Shown piece after piece: positions 16,651 through 24,839 of a stretch of DNA of 42,810 bases. Source of the stretch: Selenomonadaceae bacterium (GTDB lineage: Bacteria > Bacillota > Negativicutes > Selenomonadales > Selenomonadaceae); contig JAFPVP010000128.1 in assembly GCA_017412925.1 (NCBI GenBank), forward strand, positions 1-42,810. Direction: 5' to 3'. Position numbers and translations under genes: made by a program. The notes beneath the pieces are model-generated. The model saw only the letters and a list, made by a program, of their open reading frames with translations, was not told the DNA's origin and searched no databases. Numbering within the stretch: the stretch's first letter is position 1; each line of letters starts with the position of its first letter.

Positions 16651-16689
16651 TATAAAGACATTTGTTGGATTAGGGGTACAAATATAAAT
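16651..16689 (+). promoter_or_regulatory. Candidate promoter/operator of the iolT pair
   Basis: TTGTTGGATTAGGGGT (16662-16677) contains the GTTGGAT core seen in the iolR operators and is an exact inverted copy of 7184-7199. A -10-like TATAAA lies at 16683-16688 with TTGTTG 15 bp upstream, a short spacing. This suggests a repressible promoter for the transporters, but the core elements are weak. Confidence 0.35.
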
Positions 16690-16717
16690 CTCATTGAAAT
16701 GTGAGGGGGTTCAACAA

Positions 16718-18103
16718 ATGTCACAGGGTATTTCTCACGAAACCTACTTGCGTCGAGTAATGATTGTCTCGACGTTCGGCGGCTTGTTGTTCGGTTATGA
16801 CACGGGCGTTATCAACGGTGCACTCGCGTTCATGGCAATGCCTGACCAGCTGAACTTGTCGCCGGCAATGGAAGGTTTAGTCGCTAGCGGCTTGTTGGCG
16901 GGCGCGGCAATCGGTTCGTTCATGGGCGGACGCATTGCCGACACCGCCGGTCGCCGCAAAATGATTCTGTATCTGGCATTTATCTTTTTCTTCGCGGCAA
17001 ATGGTTGCGCACTTTCGCCCAATGCTGAAGTCCTTATCTTCTGCCGCTTCGTACTCGGTCTTGCAGTCGGTGGCGCGTCGGTTACGGTTCCGGCCTTCCT
17101 AGCTGAAATGGCTCCCGCTGAACGACGCGGGCGCATGGTTACTCAAAACGAGCTGATGATTGTTACCGGTCAGCTCCTCGCGTTCGTCGTCAATGCGGTT
17201 ATGGGTGTTACCTTCGGTTCGACGGGCGGCATCTGGCGTTACATGTTGGCTATCGCCTCAACGCCGGCTATCGTCTTGTGGCTCGGCATGTTGAGCGTCC
17301 CCGAATCGCCGCGCTGGTTGATTGTCCAAGGTCGCGTCGGTGAGGCTCTCGAAGTCCTTAAAAAGATTCGTGAAGAAAAACGCGCTCAAAAAGAATTGGA
17401 CGAAATCAAAGAGACTATCGCGCTCGAAAGTTCCGTTCAGCAAGCAACTTATTCTGATTTGGCTGTTCCGTGGGTTCGTCGTATCGTCTTTATCGCAATG
17501 GGCGTCGCTATCTGCCAGCAAATTTCCGGCGTCAACTCCATTATGTATTACGGCACGCAGATTTTAACTGAAGCCGGTTTCTCGACGCAGGCGGCGTTGA
17601 TTGGTAACATCGCTAACGGCGTTATCTCCGTCAGCGCAACGTTCTTTGGTATTTGGATGATGGGTCGTCATGGTCGCCGCCCGCTTATTATGACCGGACA
17701 AATCGGAACTATGGCTTGCCTTTGCGCTATCGGTATCGCGTCGAATGTTTTTGACGGCTCGACCGCTCTGCCCTACGTCGTCCTGTGCTTAACTGTCACG
17801 TTCCTTTTCTTCCAGCAAGGATTCCTTTCTCCCGTTACTTGGCTGTTGCTCTCCGAGCTGTTCCCTGTGAGACTGCGCGGTATGGGCATGGGTTGCGCGG
17901 TTCTTTGCTTGTGGGTCACCAACTTCTTTATCGGATTCTTCTTCCCGCAACTTTTATTCAGCTTCGGACTTTCCGCAACGTTCTTTATCTTCGCGGGCGT
18001 CGGATTTTTGGGTTTGCTCTTCGTTATCAAGTTCGTTCCTGAAACTCGCGGGCGTTCCCTCGAACAAATCGAACGCGACTTCCGCAATTACGACAAGAAT
18101 TAA
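16718..18103 (+). CDS. iolT: IolT-like inositol:proton symporter, copy 1
   Basis: 461 aa MFS sugar-porter-family carrier with 12 expected helices. Signature motifs: LFGYDTGVINGAL near the N-terminus, GGRIADTAGRRKM, VPESPRWLIVQGR before the central loop, QQISGVNSIMYYG, SPVTWLLLSELFPVRLRGMG, and the C-terminal PETRGRSLEQIE. B. subtilis IolT has the same architecture (473 aa). The frame extends to a TTG at 16694, but GAGGGGG (16703-16709) precedes ATG 16718, which also gives the same length as the second copy. Substrate inferred from the iol context. Confidence 0.85.
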   Translation: MSQGISHETYLRRVMIVSTFGGLLFGYDTGVINGALAFMAMPDQLNLSPAMEGLVASGLLAGAAIGSFMGGRIADTAGRRKMILYLAFIFFFAANGCALSPNAEVLIFCRFVLGLAVGGASVTVPAFLAEMAPAERRGRMVTQNELMIVTGQLLAFVVNAVMGVTFGSTGGIWRYMLAIASTPAIVLWLGMLSVPESPRWLIVQGRVGEALEVLKKIREEKRAQKELDEIKETIALESSVQQATYSDLAVPWVRRIVFIAMGVAICQQISGVNSIMYYGTQILTEAGFSTQAALIGNIANGVISVSATFFGIWMMGRHGRRPLIMTGQIGTMACLCAIGIASNVFDGSTALPYVVLCLTVTFLFFQQGFLSPVTWLLLSELFPVRLRGMGMGCAVLCLWVTNFFIGFFFPQLLFSFGLSATFFIFAGVGFLGLLFVIKFVPETRGRSLEQIERDFRNYDKN

Positions 18104-18140
18104 TCTGCTGTAAAAAATTTTTCGGAGGAGTTGCAAGTAA

Positions 18141-19526
18141 TTGATTAACGACATCACTCATCATGGTTATCTGCGTGGAGTGATGCTAATTTCGACGCTC
18201 GGCGGTTTGCTTTTTGGTTACGACACCGGCGTTATTAACGGTGCGCTTGCCTTTATGTCAATGCCCGACCAATTAAACTTATCACCGAGCATGGCGGGCT
18301 TGATAACTAGCAGTCTTTTGGCGGGCGCGGCTATCGGAGCGTTTTTAGGCGGGCGCATTGCAGATATTATCGGTCGCCGCAAGATGATTCTCTACTTAGC
18401 AGTAATTTTCTTCTTCGCGGCGAACGGTTGCGCCCTCTCGCCTAACTCTAACACCTTAATTTTCTTCCGTTTTCTTTTAGGTCTCGCGGTTGGCGGCGCA
18501 TCAGTTACTATTCCTACTCTTTTGGCTGAAATGTCGCCCCTTGAACATCGCGGACGCATGGTTACTCAAAATCATTTGATGATCGTCACAGGGCAGTTGC
18601 TCGCTTTTGCGATTAACGCGGCTTTGGGCATTGCTTACAGCTCTACAAGCAGCACTTGGCGTTATATGTTGGCAATTCCCTCGCTACCAGCGGTTATTTT
18701 GTGGCTCGGCATGTTTGGCGTACCCGAATCTCCGCGCTGGCTAATCCTTAAAGGGCGTATCAGTGAAGCTCTCGACGTTCTCAAGAAAATTCGTGAAGAA
18801 AAACGCGCTCAAAAAGAACTTGAAGAAATTAAAGAGACTATCGCACTCGAAAAAACTATAAAACATGCAACTTACTCCGATTTAGCGATTCCGTGGGTTC
18901 GCCGTATCGTTTTTATCGCTATGGGTGTCGCAATTTGTCAGCAAATTTCCGGCGTCAACTCCATTATGTATTATGGCACGCAGATTTTGACTGAAGCAGG
19001 CTTTTCTACTCAAGCCGCGCTCGTCGGCAACATTGCTAACGGAATTATCTCCGTTGGCGCAACGTTCTTTGGTATTTGGATGATAGATCGTCACGGTCGC
19101 CGCCCGTTGGTTATGTTGGGGCAAGTTGGAACGATACTTTGCCTCTGTTTTATCGGTATCGCGTCGAATATTTTTGACGGCTCAACTTTTCTCCCCTATA
19201 TCGTACTCTTTTTAACGGTGATGTTCCTGTTTTTTCAGCAAGGATTCCTTTCTCCGGTCACGTGGCTCTTACTTTCCGAACTTTTCCCCGTGAGATTGCG
19301 CGGTATGGGCATGGGTTTTGCTGTTTTGTGCTTGTGGGTCGCCAATTTCTTCGTCGGATTCTTCTTCCCGCAACTTTTATTCAGCTTCGGACTTTCCGCA
19401 ACGTTTTTTATCTTCGCGGGCATCGGATTTTTGGGTTTGCTCTTCGTTATCAAGTTCGTTCCTGAAACTCGCGGGCGTTCCCTTGAACAAATCGAACGTG
19501 ACTTCCGTAATTACGACAAGAATTAA
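18141..19526 (+). CDS. iolT: IolT-like inositol:proton symporter, copy 2
   Basis: 461 aa, the same length as the preceding carrier and closely similar throughout; by eye the last ~108 residues differ at only seven positions. Same sugar-porter motifs (PESPRWLILKGR, QQISGVNSIMYYG, PETRGRSLEQIE). Start is TTG 18141, 11 nt after GGAGGAG. The nucleotide sequence just after both stops is also shared (AATCTGCTGTAAAAA followed by a ribosome binding site), so the tandem duplication included the downstream spacer. Paralogues may differ in isomer preference or affinity. Confidence 0.85.
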   Translation: MINDITHHGYLRGVMLISTLGGLLFGYDTGVINGALAFMSMPDQLNLSPSMAGLITSSLLAGAAIGAFLGGRIADIIGRRKMILYLAVIFFFAANGCALSPNSNTLIFFRFLLGLAVGGASVTIPTLLAEMSPLEHRGRMVTQNHLMIVTGQLLAFAINAALGIAYSSTSSTWRYMLAIPSLPAVILWLGMFGVPESPRWLILKGRISEALDVLKKIREEKRAQKELEEIKETIALEKTIKHATYSDLAIPWVRRIVFIAMGVAICQQISGVNSIMYYGTQILTEAGFSTQAALVGNIANGIISVGATFFGIWMIDRHGRRPLVMLGQVGTILCLCFIGIASNIFDGSTFLPYIVLFLTVMFLFFQQGFLSPVTWLLLSELFPVRLRGMGMGFAVLCLWVANFFVGFFFPQLLFSFGLSATFFIFAGIGFLGLLFVIKFVPETRGRSLEQIERDFRNYDKN

Positions 19527-19558
19527 TCTGCTGTAAAAATTTTTTAGGAGGGTTTTTA

Positions 19559-20446
19559 ATGGCTAAAATTAAATTAGGTATTGCGCCGATTGCTTGGACT
19601 AACGATGATATGCCCGACCTCGGCAAAGAAAACACTTTTGAACAATGCGTCAGCGAAATGGCGTTGGCGGGCTTCACCGGCTGCGAAGTCGGCGGCAAAT
19701 ACCCCAAAGATACCAACGTTCTCAAAAAAGCTCTCGATTTGCGCGGCATGAGCATCGCTTCCGCTTGGTTCAGCTCCTTTTTGCTCACTCAACCTTACGA
19801 GCAAGTCGAAAAAGACTTCATCGCGCATTGCGAATTCCTCCACACCATGGGCGCGAAGTTCTGCAACGTCGCTGAACAGGGTAATAGCATTCAAGGCAAG
19901 TTCGATAAGGCTGTTTTCGCCGATAAACCCTACAACACCGAGGAACAATGGAAACTTTTGACCGAAGGCTTGAACAAACTCGGCGCAGTCGCTAAAAAAA
20001 TCGGCTTGACTATGACTTATCATCACCACATGGGCACCGGCGTTCAAACTTTCGAGGAAATCGATAGATTAATGGCCGAAACCGACCCCGAACTCGTTTG
20101 GCTCCTCTACGATACCGGTCATCTCGTCTGCTCCGGCGAAGATTATCTCGCGATTCTCAAAAAATATCTCCCGCGCATTCGTCATATCCATTTAAAAGAC
20201 GTTCGCATGGAAATTCGCAACAAAGTTAAAGCCGAAAACATGTGCTTCCTTGACGGCGTCCGCGCTGGTATGTTCACGGTGCCCGGCGACGGCTGCATTG
20301 ACTTTGAACCGATTTTCGACATTGTAAACGCCAGTAATTACGACGGCTGGTATATCGTCGAGGCTGAACAAGACCCCGCCAAGGCTAATCCGCTTGAATA
20401 CGCTATCAAAGCTCGCAAATATATTCGCGAAAAGGCTCACATCTAA
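19559..20446 (+). CDS. iolE: IolE, inosose (2-keto-myo-inositol) dehydratase
   Basis: 295 aa xylose-isomerase-like TIM barrel, the usual size of IolE (~297 aa). It starts with KIKLGIAPIAWTNDDMPDLG, the recognisable IolE N-terminus, then GFTGCEVGGKYP, MTYHHHMGTGVQT, LLYDTGHLVCSGED and IRHIHLKDVR, which supply the metal-binding Glu/Asp/His residues. It removes water from 2-keto-myo-inositol to give the IolD substrate. ATG preceded by AGGAGGG. A strong terminator ends the transcript 29 nt after its stop. Confidence 0.92.
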   Translation: MAKIKLGIAPIAWTNDDMPDLGKENTFEQCVSEMALAGFTGCEVGGKYPKDTNVLKKALDLRGMSIASAWFSSFLLTQPYEQVEKDFIAHCEFLHTMGAKFCNVAEQGNSIQGKFDKAVFADKPYNTEEQWKLLTEGLNKLGAVAKKIGLTMTYHHHMGTGVQTFEEIDRLMAETDPELVWLLYDTGHLVCSGEDYLAILKKYLPRIRHIHLKDVRMEIRNKVKAENMCFLDGVRAGMFTVPGDGCIDFEPIFDIVNASNYDGWYIVEAEQDPAKANPLEYAIKARKYIREKAHI

Positions 20447-20474
20447 TTAAAATTCTTTCCCACGACAAAAAAAG

Positions 20475-20516
20475 ACGACGCTCCGAACTTTAAAGTTTGA
20501 ATGCGTCGTTTTTTTT
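20475..20516 (+). terminator. Terminator after iolE
   Basis: ACGACGC (20475-20481) pairs with GCGTCGT (20503-20509), with an inner AACTTTAAAGTT palindrome, followed by a run of eight T. It closes the iol operon; the AraC gene starts 27 nt later, so that gene's promoter is not obvious. Confidence 0.9.
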
Positions 20517-20542
20517 GCCGCTCAATTAAGGAGACGATAATT

Positions 20543-21388
20543 TTGTTGCAATATTTTGTTGAGCGGAATTATAAATCGGTTTTCGGCAGAGGTTATACGC
20601 CGCGCGTCGAATATATCTGCAATGTCGACGCTACAGTCACCACTATGCCGCGTAGTATGCACGAACATAAAAATTTGGCGGAAATTTTAATCGTAGACGA
20701 CGGCGCGGGCATTTTTATCATCGACGGCGAACGTTACACCGCTAAAAAGGGCGATTTGATTCTCTACAACAGCGGAACCGTTCATGATGAGTTCGGCGGC
20801 TCCGGAAATGACCTTTCAACCTACTGCGTCGCCGTCAGCAACTTAAAACTCGCCAATTTGCCCGTAAATAAGATTCTGCCTAAAGAATATTTGCCGATTC
20901 TGCCGAGCGGTGAGTATTTCGACGAACTTTTAAGTATTTTTCGGGCGATTGAGCGCGAAAGTTATCGTGCGAACGGCGCAGAGACTGCAAACTTGCTTGC
21001 GCTGGCTCTCGTCGCTAAAATTTGTACCATGCTTAAAACTCACGGGCTCCCGCGCAAAGAAAAAGTTCCCTCGCTAAGTTCTCGCGCTAAAGATTTCATC
21101 GACGACCATTATACTGAAAATATCCGGCTCGAAGACATTGCATCGGCTGTTAATTCCAACGTTTACAATCTCGCGAAAATTTTTAAGGCGGAAATCGGTA
21201 TTTCGCCCATGCGTTACGTCGTTTTGCGGCGGCTCGGCGAAGCCCAGAACCTTTTAATCAACACCGACATGAAAATAACCCGAATTGCTATGAGCGTCGG
21301 CTATAATAACTCAAATTATTTCCAAAACGTCTTCAAAGCCTTTATGCAGATGACTCCTAAAGAATATCGCAAGCGTTGGACTAAATAA
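20543..21388 (+). CDS. AraC-family regulator with cupin sensor domain
   Basis: 281 aa. Residues ~15-100 form a cupin-like sugar-sensing domain (MPRSMHEHKNLAEILIV, GDLILYNSGTVHD). The C-terminal ~100 residues are the AraC double helix-turn-helix (IRLEDIASAVNSNVYNLAKI, then ITRIAMSVGYNNSNYFQNVF, ending MTPKEYRKRW). The frame runs upstream to 20501 through the iolE terminator, so the TTG at 20543, 8 nt after AAGGAGA, is chosen. No clear promoter fits between the terminator and this start, so it may depend on read-through. It probably activates the downstream module, whose promoter has a good -10 but a poor -35. Confidence 0.85.
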   Translation: MLQYFVERNYKSVFGRGYTPRVEYICNVDATVTTMPRSMHEHKNLAEILIVDDGAGIFIIDGERYTAKKGDLILYNSGTVHDEFGGSGNDLSTYCVAVSNLKLANLPVNKILPKEYLPILPSGEYFDELLSIFRAIERESYRANGAETANLLALALVAKICTMLKTHGLPRKEKVPSLSSRAKDFIDDHYTENIRLEDIASAVNSNVYNLAKIFKAEIGISPMRYVVLRRLGEAQNLLINTDMKITRIAMSVGYNNSNYFQNVFKAFMQMTPKEYRKRWTK

Positions 21389-21390
21389 TT

Positions 21391-21420
21391 TCCCCGTCGA
21401 AGTGGCGGGGATTTTTTTTT
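21391..21420 (+). terminator. Terminator after the araC-type gene
   Basis: CCCCG (21392-21396) pairs with CGGGG (21406-21410) across a 9-nt loop, followed by nine T after one A. Confidence 0.88.
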
Positions 21421-21463
21421 GCAAGATTTTATAGTTTGACGTGGAAAATTTTTAGAAAAAGTG

Positions 21464-21523
21464 CTTGTACACAACAAGAAATGCCAAAATTTTTTAGGAA
21501 AGTTCGCGGCAAGAAATTATAAT
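21464..21523 (+). promoter_or_regulatory. Likely activator-dependent promoter of the second sugar module
   Basis: A perfect TATAAT lies at 21518-21523, but no good -35 exists at 16-18 bp. About 40 bp further up is an inverted repeat CTTGT-ACACA-ACAAG (21464-21478). A strong -10 with poor -35 and an upstream dyad fits activation by the adjacent AraC-type protein (inference). Confidence 0.5.
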
Positions 21524-21553
21524 GTATTCAAAAGCTTTGAAGGAGTGATGATG

Positions 21554-22480
21554 ATGGCGATTCATATCACTGGCGCGCCGTGTTGCTGGGGAGTCGACGA
21601 TGTGAAGAATCCATACTTGCCGCCGTGGAAAAAAGTTTTAGAAGAGGCGGGTCAAGCGGGATTTTCGGCGATTGAACTCGGTCCCTACGGATTTTTGCCG
21701 CTCGACATTGACGTTGTAAGCGCGGAACTCAAAAAGAATGGAATTTCTATCGTCGCGGGCACAATTTTTGACGATTTGCTTGCCGAGGAAAATTATCAGC
21801 CGGTTTTAAAGCAAGTCGACGATATTTGCGCGATTATAACCAAGTTGCCGCCGCTCAAACGCGAAGATGGGCAAAGATTTCCGACGCCTTACCTAACTGT
21901 AATGGATTGGGGACACGACGAACGCGATTTTGCCGCCGGTCACCCCGACAAAGCACCGCGTCTTTCGCAAAATGATTGGCAACGCATGGTTAATCACATC
22001 AAAGGCATTGCCGAAGCCGCGAAAAAATGGAATGTCCGCGCAGTTATTCACCCGCACGCGGGCGGCTACATTGAATTCGCTGACGAAATTGATAAAATCA
22101 TGGCTGATATACCCGCTGAAGTCGCTGGACTGTGTTTAGACACTGGTCATTTAAGATATTCGCAAATGGAGCCCGTCGAATGGCTTAGAAAATACGCCGA
22201 CCGCCTCGATTACGTTCATTTCAAGGATATTAACGGGAAAATTTATTCTGAAGTGATGAATGAGCGCATAAGATTCTTTGAAGGGTGCGCGAAAGGCTCA
22301 ATGTGCCCGATTGGCGAGGGAATTTTGGATTATCCGGCGATTTACAGAGTTTTGACGGAAGAAATCAAATATGCGGGCTATATAACGGTTGAACAGGAGC
22401 GCGACCCGCGAAATGTGGCGACGAGCCTGCGCGACGTGAAAAAAAGCGTCGATTACTTAAAAAATCTCGGTTTCGAGTGA
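21554..22480 (+). CDS. IolE-like sugar isomerase/dehydratase (TIM barrel)
   Basis: About 308 aa, xylose-isomerase-like barrel related to IolE. Key regions: FSAIELGPYGFLP, VRAVIHPHAGGYIEF, GLCLDTGHLRYSQMEP, YVHFKDING and YITVEQERDP, supplying the usual Glu/Asp/His metal ligands. Three consecutive ATG codons (21548, 21551, 21554) occur; AAGGAG at 21540-21545 best fits 21554, giving MAIHITG. The frame further upstream (to 21461) overlaps the promoter region. It shares an operon with Gfo/Idh dehydrogenases, so a keto-inositol or keto-sugar is the likely substrate. It could be a second inosose dehydratase or an isomerase for another cyclitol. Confidence 0.75.
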   Translation: MAIHITGAPCCWGVDDVKNPYLPPWKKVLEEAGQAGFSAIELGPYGFLPLDIDVVSAELKKNGISIVAGTIFDDLLAEENYQPVLKQVDDICAIITKLPPLKREDGQRFPTPYLTVMDWGHDERDFAAGHPDKAPRLSQNDWQRMVNHIKGIAEAAKKWNVRAVIHPHAGGYIEFADEIDKIMADIPAEVAGLCLDTGHLRYSQMEPVEWLRKYADRLDYVHFKDINGKIYSEVMNERIRFFEGCAKGSMCPIGEGILDYPAIYRVLTEEIKYAGYITVEQERDPRNVATSLRDVKKSVDYLKNLGFE

Positions 22481-22520
22481 AAAAAACGGGTTTGAAAGGC
22501 GATTTTAAAGCGCAAAGTGC

Positions 22521-22542
22521 AAATTCCCAAATATGGGAATTT
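22521..22542. other. 22-bp palindrome before a Gfo/Idh gene
   Basis: AAATTCCCA and TGGGAATTT flank a 4-nt AATA centre; a perfect 9-bp stem, ending 21 nt before the ATG at 22564. It could be an operator or an RNA hairpin near the ribosome binding site. Confidence 0.5.
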
Positions 22543-22563
22543 GACATTTGGGAGGAAAAAGAC

Positions 22564-23721
22564 ATGATTAACGGCGAAAAAATAGCTGAACGTCCGATAC
22601 GTTGGGCGATGATAGGCGGCGGGCGCGGCTCGCAAATCGGCTACATTCACAGGAGCGCGGCTCTTCGCGATGCAAATTTTGAACTGGTTGCCGGCGCATT
22701 CGACATTAATCCCGAACGCGGCAAAGATTTCGGCAAAAATCTGCACGTCGACCCCGACCGCTGCTACAACGACTACAAAGAATTAATCGCGGCTGAAAAA
22801 AATCGTCCCGACGGAGTGCAAGCCGTTTCAATCGCGACGCCGAACTTTACGCACTTTGAAATTGCTAAGGCGGCTTTGGAGGCTGGACTTCACGTTTATT
22901 GCGAAAAGCCCATGTGCTTTACGGTTGCTGAGGCGGAAGAACTTCAAGCACTCGTTAAAAAGAGCGGCAAAGTTATGTTCATTTCCTACGGTTACGCGGG
23001 TCATCAAATGATTGAGCAGGCGCGGCAAATGGTTGCGAACGGCGATTTGGGCAAAATTCGTATCGTCAAAATGCAATTCGCGCACGGCGGCAACTCTGCG
23101 CCCGTCGAAAAAAAATCCGGCGCGGCTGCCTGGCGTGTCGACCCGAAAAAATCGGGGCCTTCATTTGTTATCGGCGACGTTGGAACGCACCCGCTTTATT
23201 TGAGCGAAGTTATCCTGCCCGAAATGAAAATTAAGCGGCTGATGTGCTCGCGTCAAAGTTTTGTTGAAGGTCGCGCGCTTGAAGATAATGCAATGACGAT
23301 TATGGAATACGACAACGGCGCAATCGGCTACATTTGGTCGAGTAGCGTCAACGCGGGCGCGGATTTCGGTTTCACGTTCCGAATTGTCGGCGAAAAAGGT
23401 TCAATCGCGTGGGACGCCGAGCACCCCAATCAACTTGCGTATCAAATTCAAGGACAAGCTCCGGCAGTTTTGCAACGCGGCGCGGGTTATTTGTATGAAA
23501 CTGCGCGGGCTGATGACAGAATCGGCGGCGGGCACCCTGAAGGTCTTTTCGAGGCGTGGAGCAACGTTTACACGAAATTTGCCAAAGCTATCACGTTGAG
23601 CGAGGCGGGCAAGCCGATTGATTTTTGGTATCCGGGCATTGAAGCGGGCGTTACGGGCGTCAAGTGGGTTGAAAAGTGCGTTGAGTCTGCAAATAATGAT
23701 TCAGCTTGGGTTGAATTTTAA
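22564..23721 (+). CDS. Gfo/Idh/MocA-family oxidoreductase (long form)
   Basis: 385 aa, NAD(P)-dependent. Rossmann loop AMIGGGRGSQIGYIHRSA near the start; VYCEKPMCFT holds the conserved EKP; IGDVGTHPLYLSE contains the catalytic His region. The frame extends to a GTG at 22477 overlapping the previous stop, but the ATG at 22564 has GGGAGG upstream and begins just before the Rossmann strand, so it is used. It is longer than IolG and belongs to a different subgroup. The context suggests oxidation of an inositol isomer or related sugar; the exact substrate cannot be told. Confidence 0.8.
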   Translation: MINGEKIAERPIRWAMIGGGRGSQIGYIHRSAALRDANFELVAGAFDINPERGKDFGKNLHVDPDRCYNDYKELIAAEKNRPDGVQAVSIATPNFTHFEIAKAALEAGLHVYCEKPMCFTVAEAEELQALVKKSGKVMFISYGYAGHQMIEQARQMVANGDLGKIRIVKMQFAHGGNSAPVEKKSGAAAWRVDPKKSGPSFVIGDVGTHPLYLSEVILPEMKIKRLMCSRQSFVEGRALEDNAMTIMEYDNGAIGYIWSSSVNAGADFGFTFRIVGEKGSIAWDAEHPNQLAYQIQGQAPAVLQRGAGYLYETARADDRIGGGHPEGLFEAWSNVYTKFAKAITLSEAGKPIDFWYPGIEAGVTGVKWVEKCVESANNDSAWVEF

Positions 23722-23730
23722 ATAGAAAAT

Positions 23731-23768
23731 GCAGGGAGCGGAGATTTTAAAATCTTCGTTCCCTTTGC
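23731..23768 (+). other. Long imperfect hairpin between two Gfo/Idh genes
   Basis: GCAGGGAGCGGAGATTTT and AAAATCTTCGTTCCCTTTGC pair with a few mismatches. The hairpin is followed by A-rich, not T-rich, sequence, so it is more likely an mRNA-stability or processing element than a terminator. Confidence 0.5.
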
Positions 23769-23793
23769 ATAAAAAAATGTTGGAGGGATTTTT

Positions 23794-24804
23794 ATGGTTA
23801 AGGTTGGAATCGCGGGGCTCGGTCGTTTGGGCAAAGTTCACGCGAAAAATCTTTGTGTGGGCGTCGACGGCGCGGAATTAGTCGCGGCATGTTCGATTGT
23901 CCCTGCCGAACTTGAGTTTGCAAAGGAAAATCTCAAGGTCGAGCAAACTTTTACGGACTTTGACGAAATGTTGAAGTCTGATATTGACGCGGTGGCAATC
24001 GTGACGACGAGCGGGCTGCATTGCGGGCAAATTGCAAAGGCTTTGGACGCGGGCAAGCATGTTTTCTGCGAAAAACCGTTGGGTGTGACCGTCGAAGAAT
24101 GCAAAATGGCGGAGGCTGCCGTCGAACGTCACCCCGAAAAGGTTTTTTTCCTCGGATTCATGCGCAGATTCGACCCGTCCTACGCTTACGCCATGGAAAA
24201 AATTAAATCGGGCGTGATTGGCAAGCCGTACATGGTAAAAGCGACTGGAATTGACCCCGAAGCACTCGTTCAAGGCGCGATTAAGTTCGCTCCGACTTCT
24301 GGCGGCATTTTTATCGATATGGCGATTCACGATATTGATTTAATGCGCTGGTTTTTGGGCGAAGACCCTGTGGAAGTCTACGCGGCGGGCGCAACGTTCA
24401 AGCATCCCGAATTCAAAGCGGCAAATGACGATGAAACGGGCGTTGCAATGTACAAATGTGCGAGCGGAGCGATTGGATTCGTTCACGTCGGGCGCACGGC
24501 TCCCCATGGTTACCATGTTGAGACGGAAATTGTCGGCACGGAAGGAACTTTGCGGATTAGTCCGGTTCCCGAAAAGAATTTGTGCATGATTTACGACACA
24601 CACGGCGCGGTTAAGGAATGCGTCGGCGGTTTCCCCGAAAGATTCGCGCAAGCTTATCAATTAGAGCTCCAAGAGTTCATAAATTGCATTCGCGAAGGCA
24701 GAAAACCCAATGTCACGGTCTACGACGGCACAAAATCCACGCAAATTGCCTTCGCCACGACAAAATCTTATCAAACAGGCAAACCGCTCGCGATTGAATA
24801 CTAA
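23794..24804 (+). CDS. Gfo/Idh/MocA-family inositol dehydrogenase-like protein
   Basis: 336 aa. N-terminal VGIAGLGRLGKVH Rossmann loop, VFCEKPLGVTVEEC with the conserved Lys, FFLGFMRRFDPSY, and IFIDMAIHDIDLMRW supplying the catalytic Asp/His. Length and motifs fit the inositol 2-dehydrogenase/scyllo-inositol dehydrogenase group. It starts at ATG 23794 after GGAGGG, within one operon with the IolE-like and GPH symporter genes. It may act on scyllo- or D-chiro-inositol, which would explain several paralogues in one locus (inference). Confidence 0.82.
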   Translation: MVKVGIAGLGRLGKVHAKNLCVGVDGAELVAACSIVPAELEFAKENLKVEQTFTDFDEMLKSDIDAVAIVTTSGLHCGQIAKALDAGKHVFCEKPLGVTVEECKMAEAAVERHPEKVFFLGFMRRFDPSYAYAMEKIKSGVIGKPYMVKATGIDPEALVQGAIKFAPTSGGIFIDMAIHDIDLMRWFLGEDPVEVYAAGATFKHPEFKAANDDETGVAMYKCASGAIGFVHVGRTAPHGYHVETEIVGTEGTLRISPVPEKNLCMIYDTHGAVKECVGGFPERFAQAYQLELQEFINCIREGRKPNVTVYDGTKSTQIAFATTKSYQTGKPLAIEY

Positions 24805-24839
24805 AAAAAAATTTTCAAACGGATTAGGGAGGTTTTAAC

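Noticed and set aside
22541..22546. TTGACA as a -35 element before the long Gfo/Idh gene
   Set aside because: No -10 occurs at a usable distance; the start codon is only 17 nt further on.
24821..24830. GGATTAGGG before the GPH symporter gene as another copy of the 16-bp motif
   Set aside because: It shares only nine bases and mostly forms part of the GGGAGG ribosome binding site.
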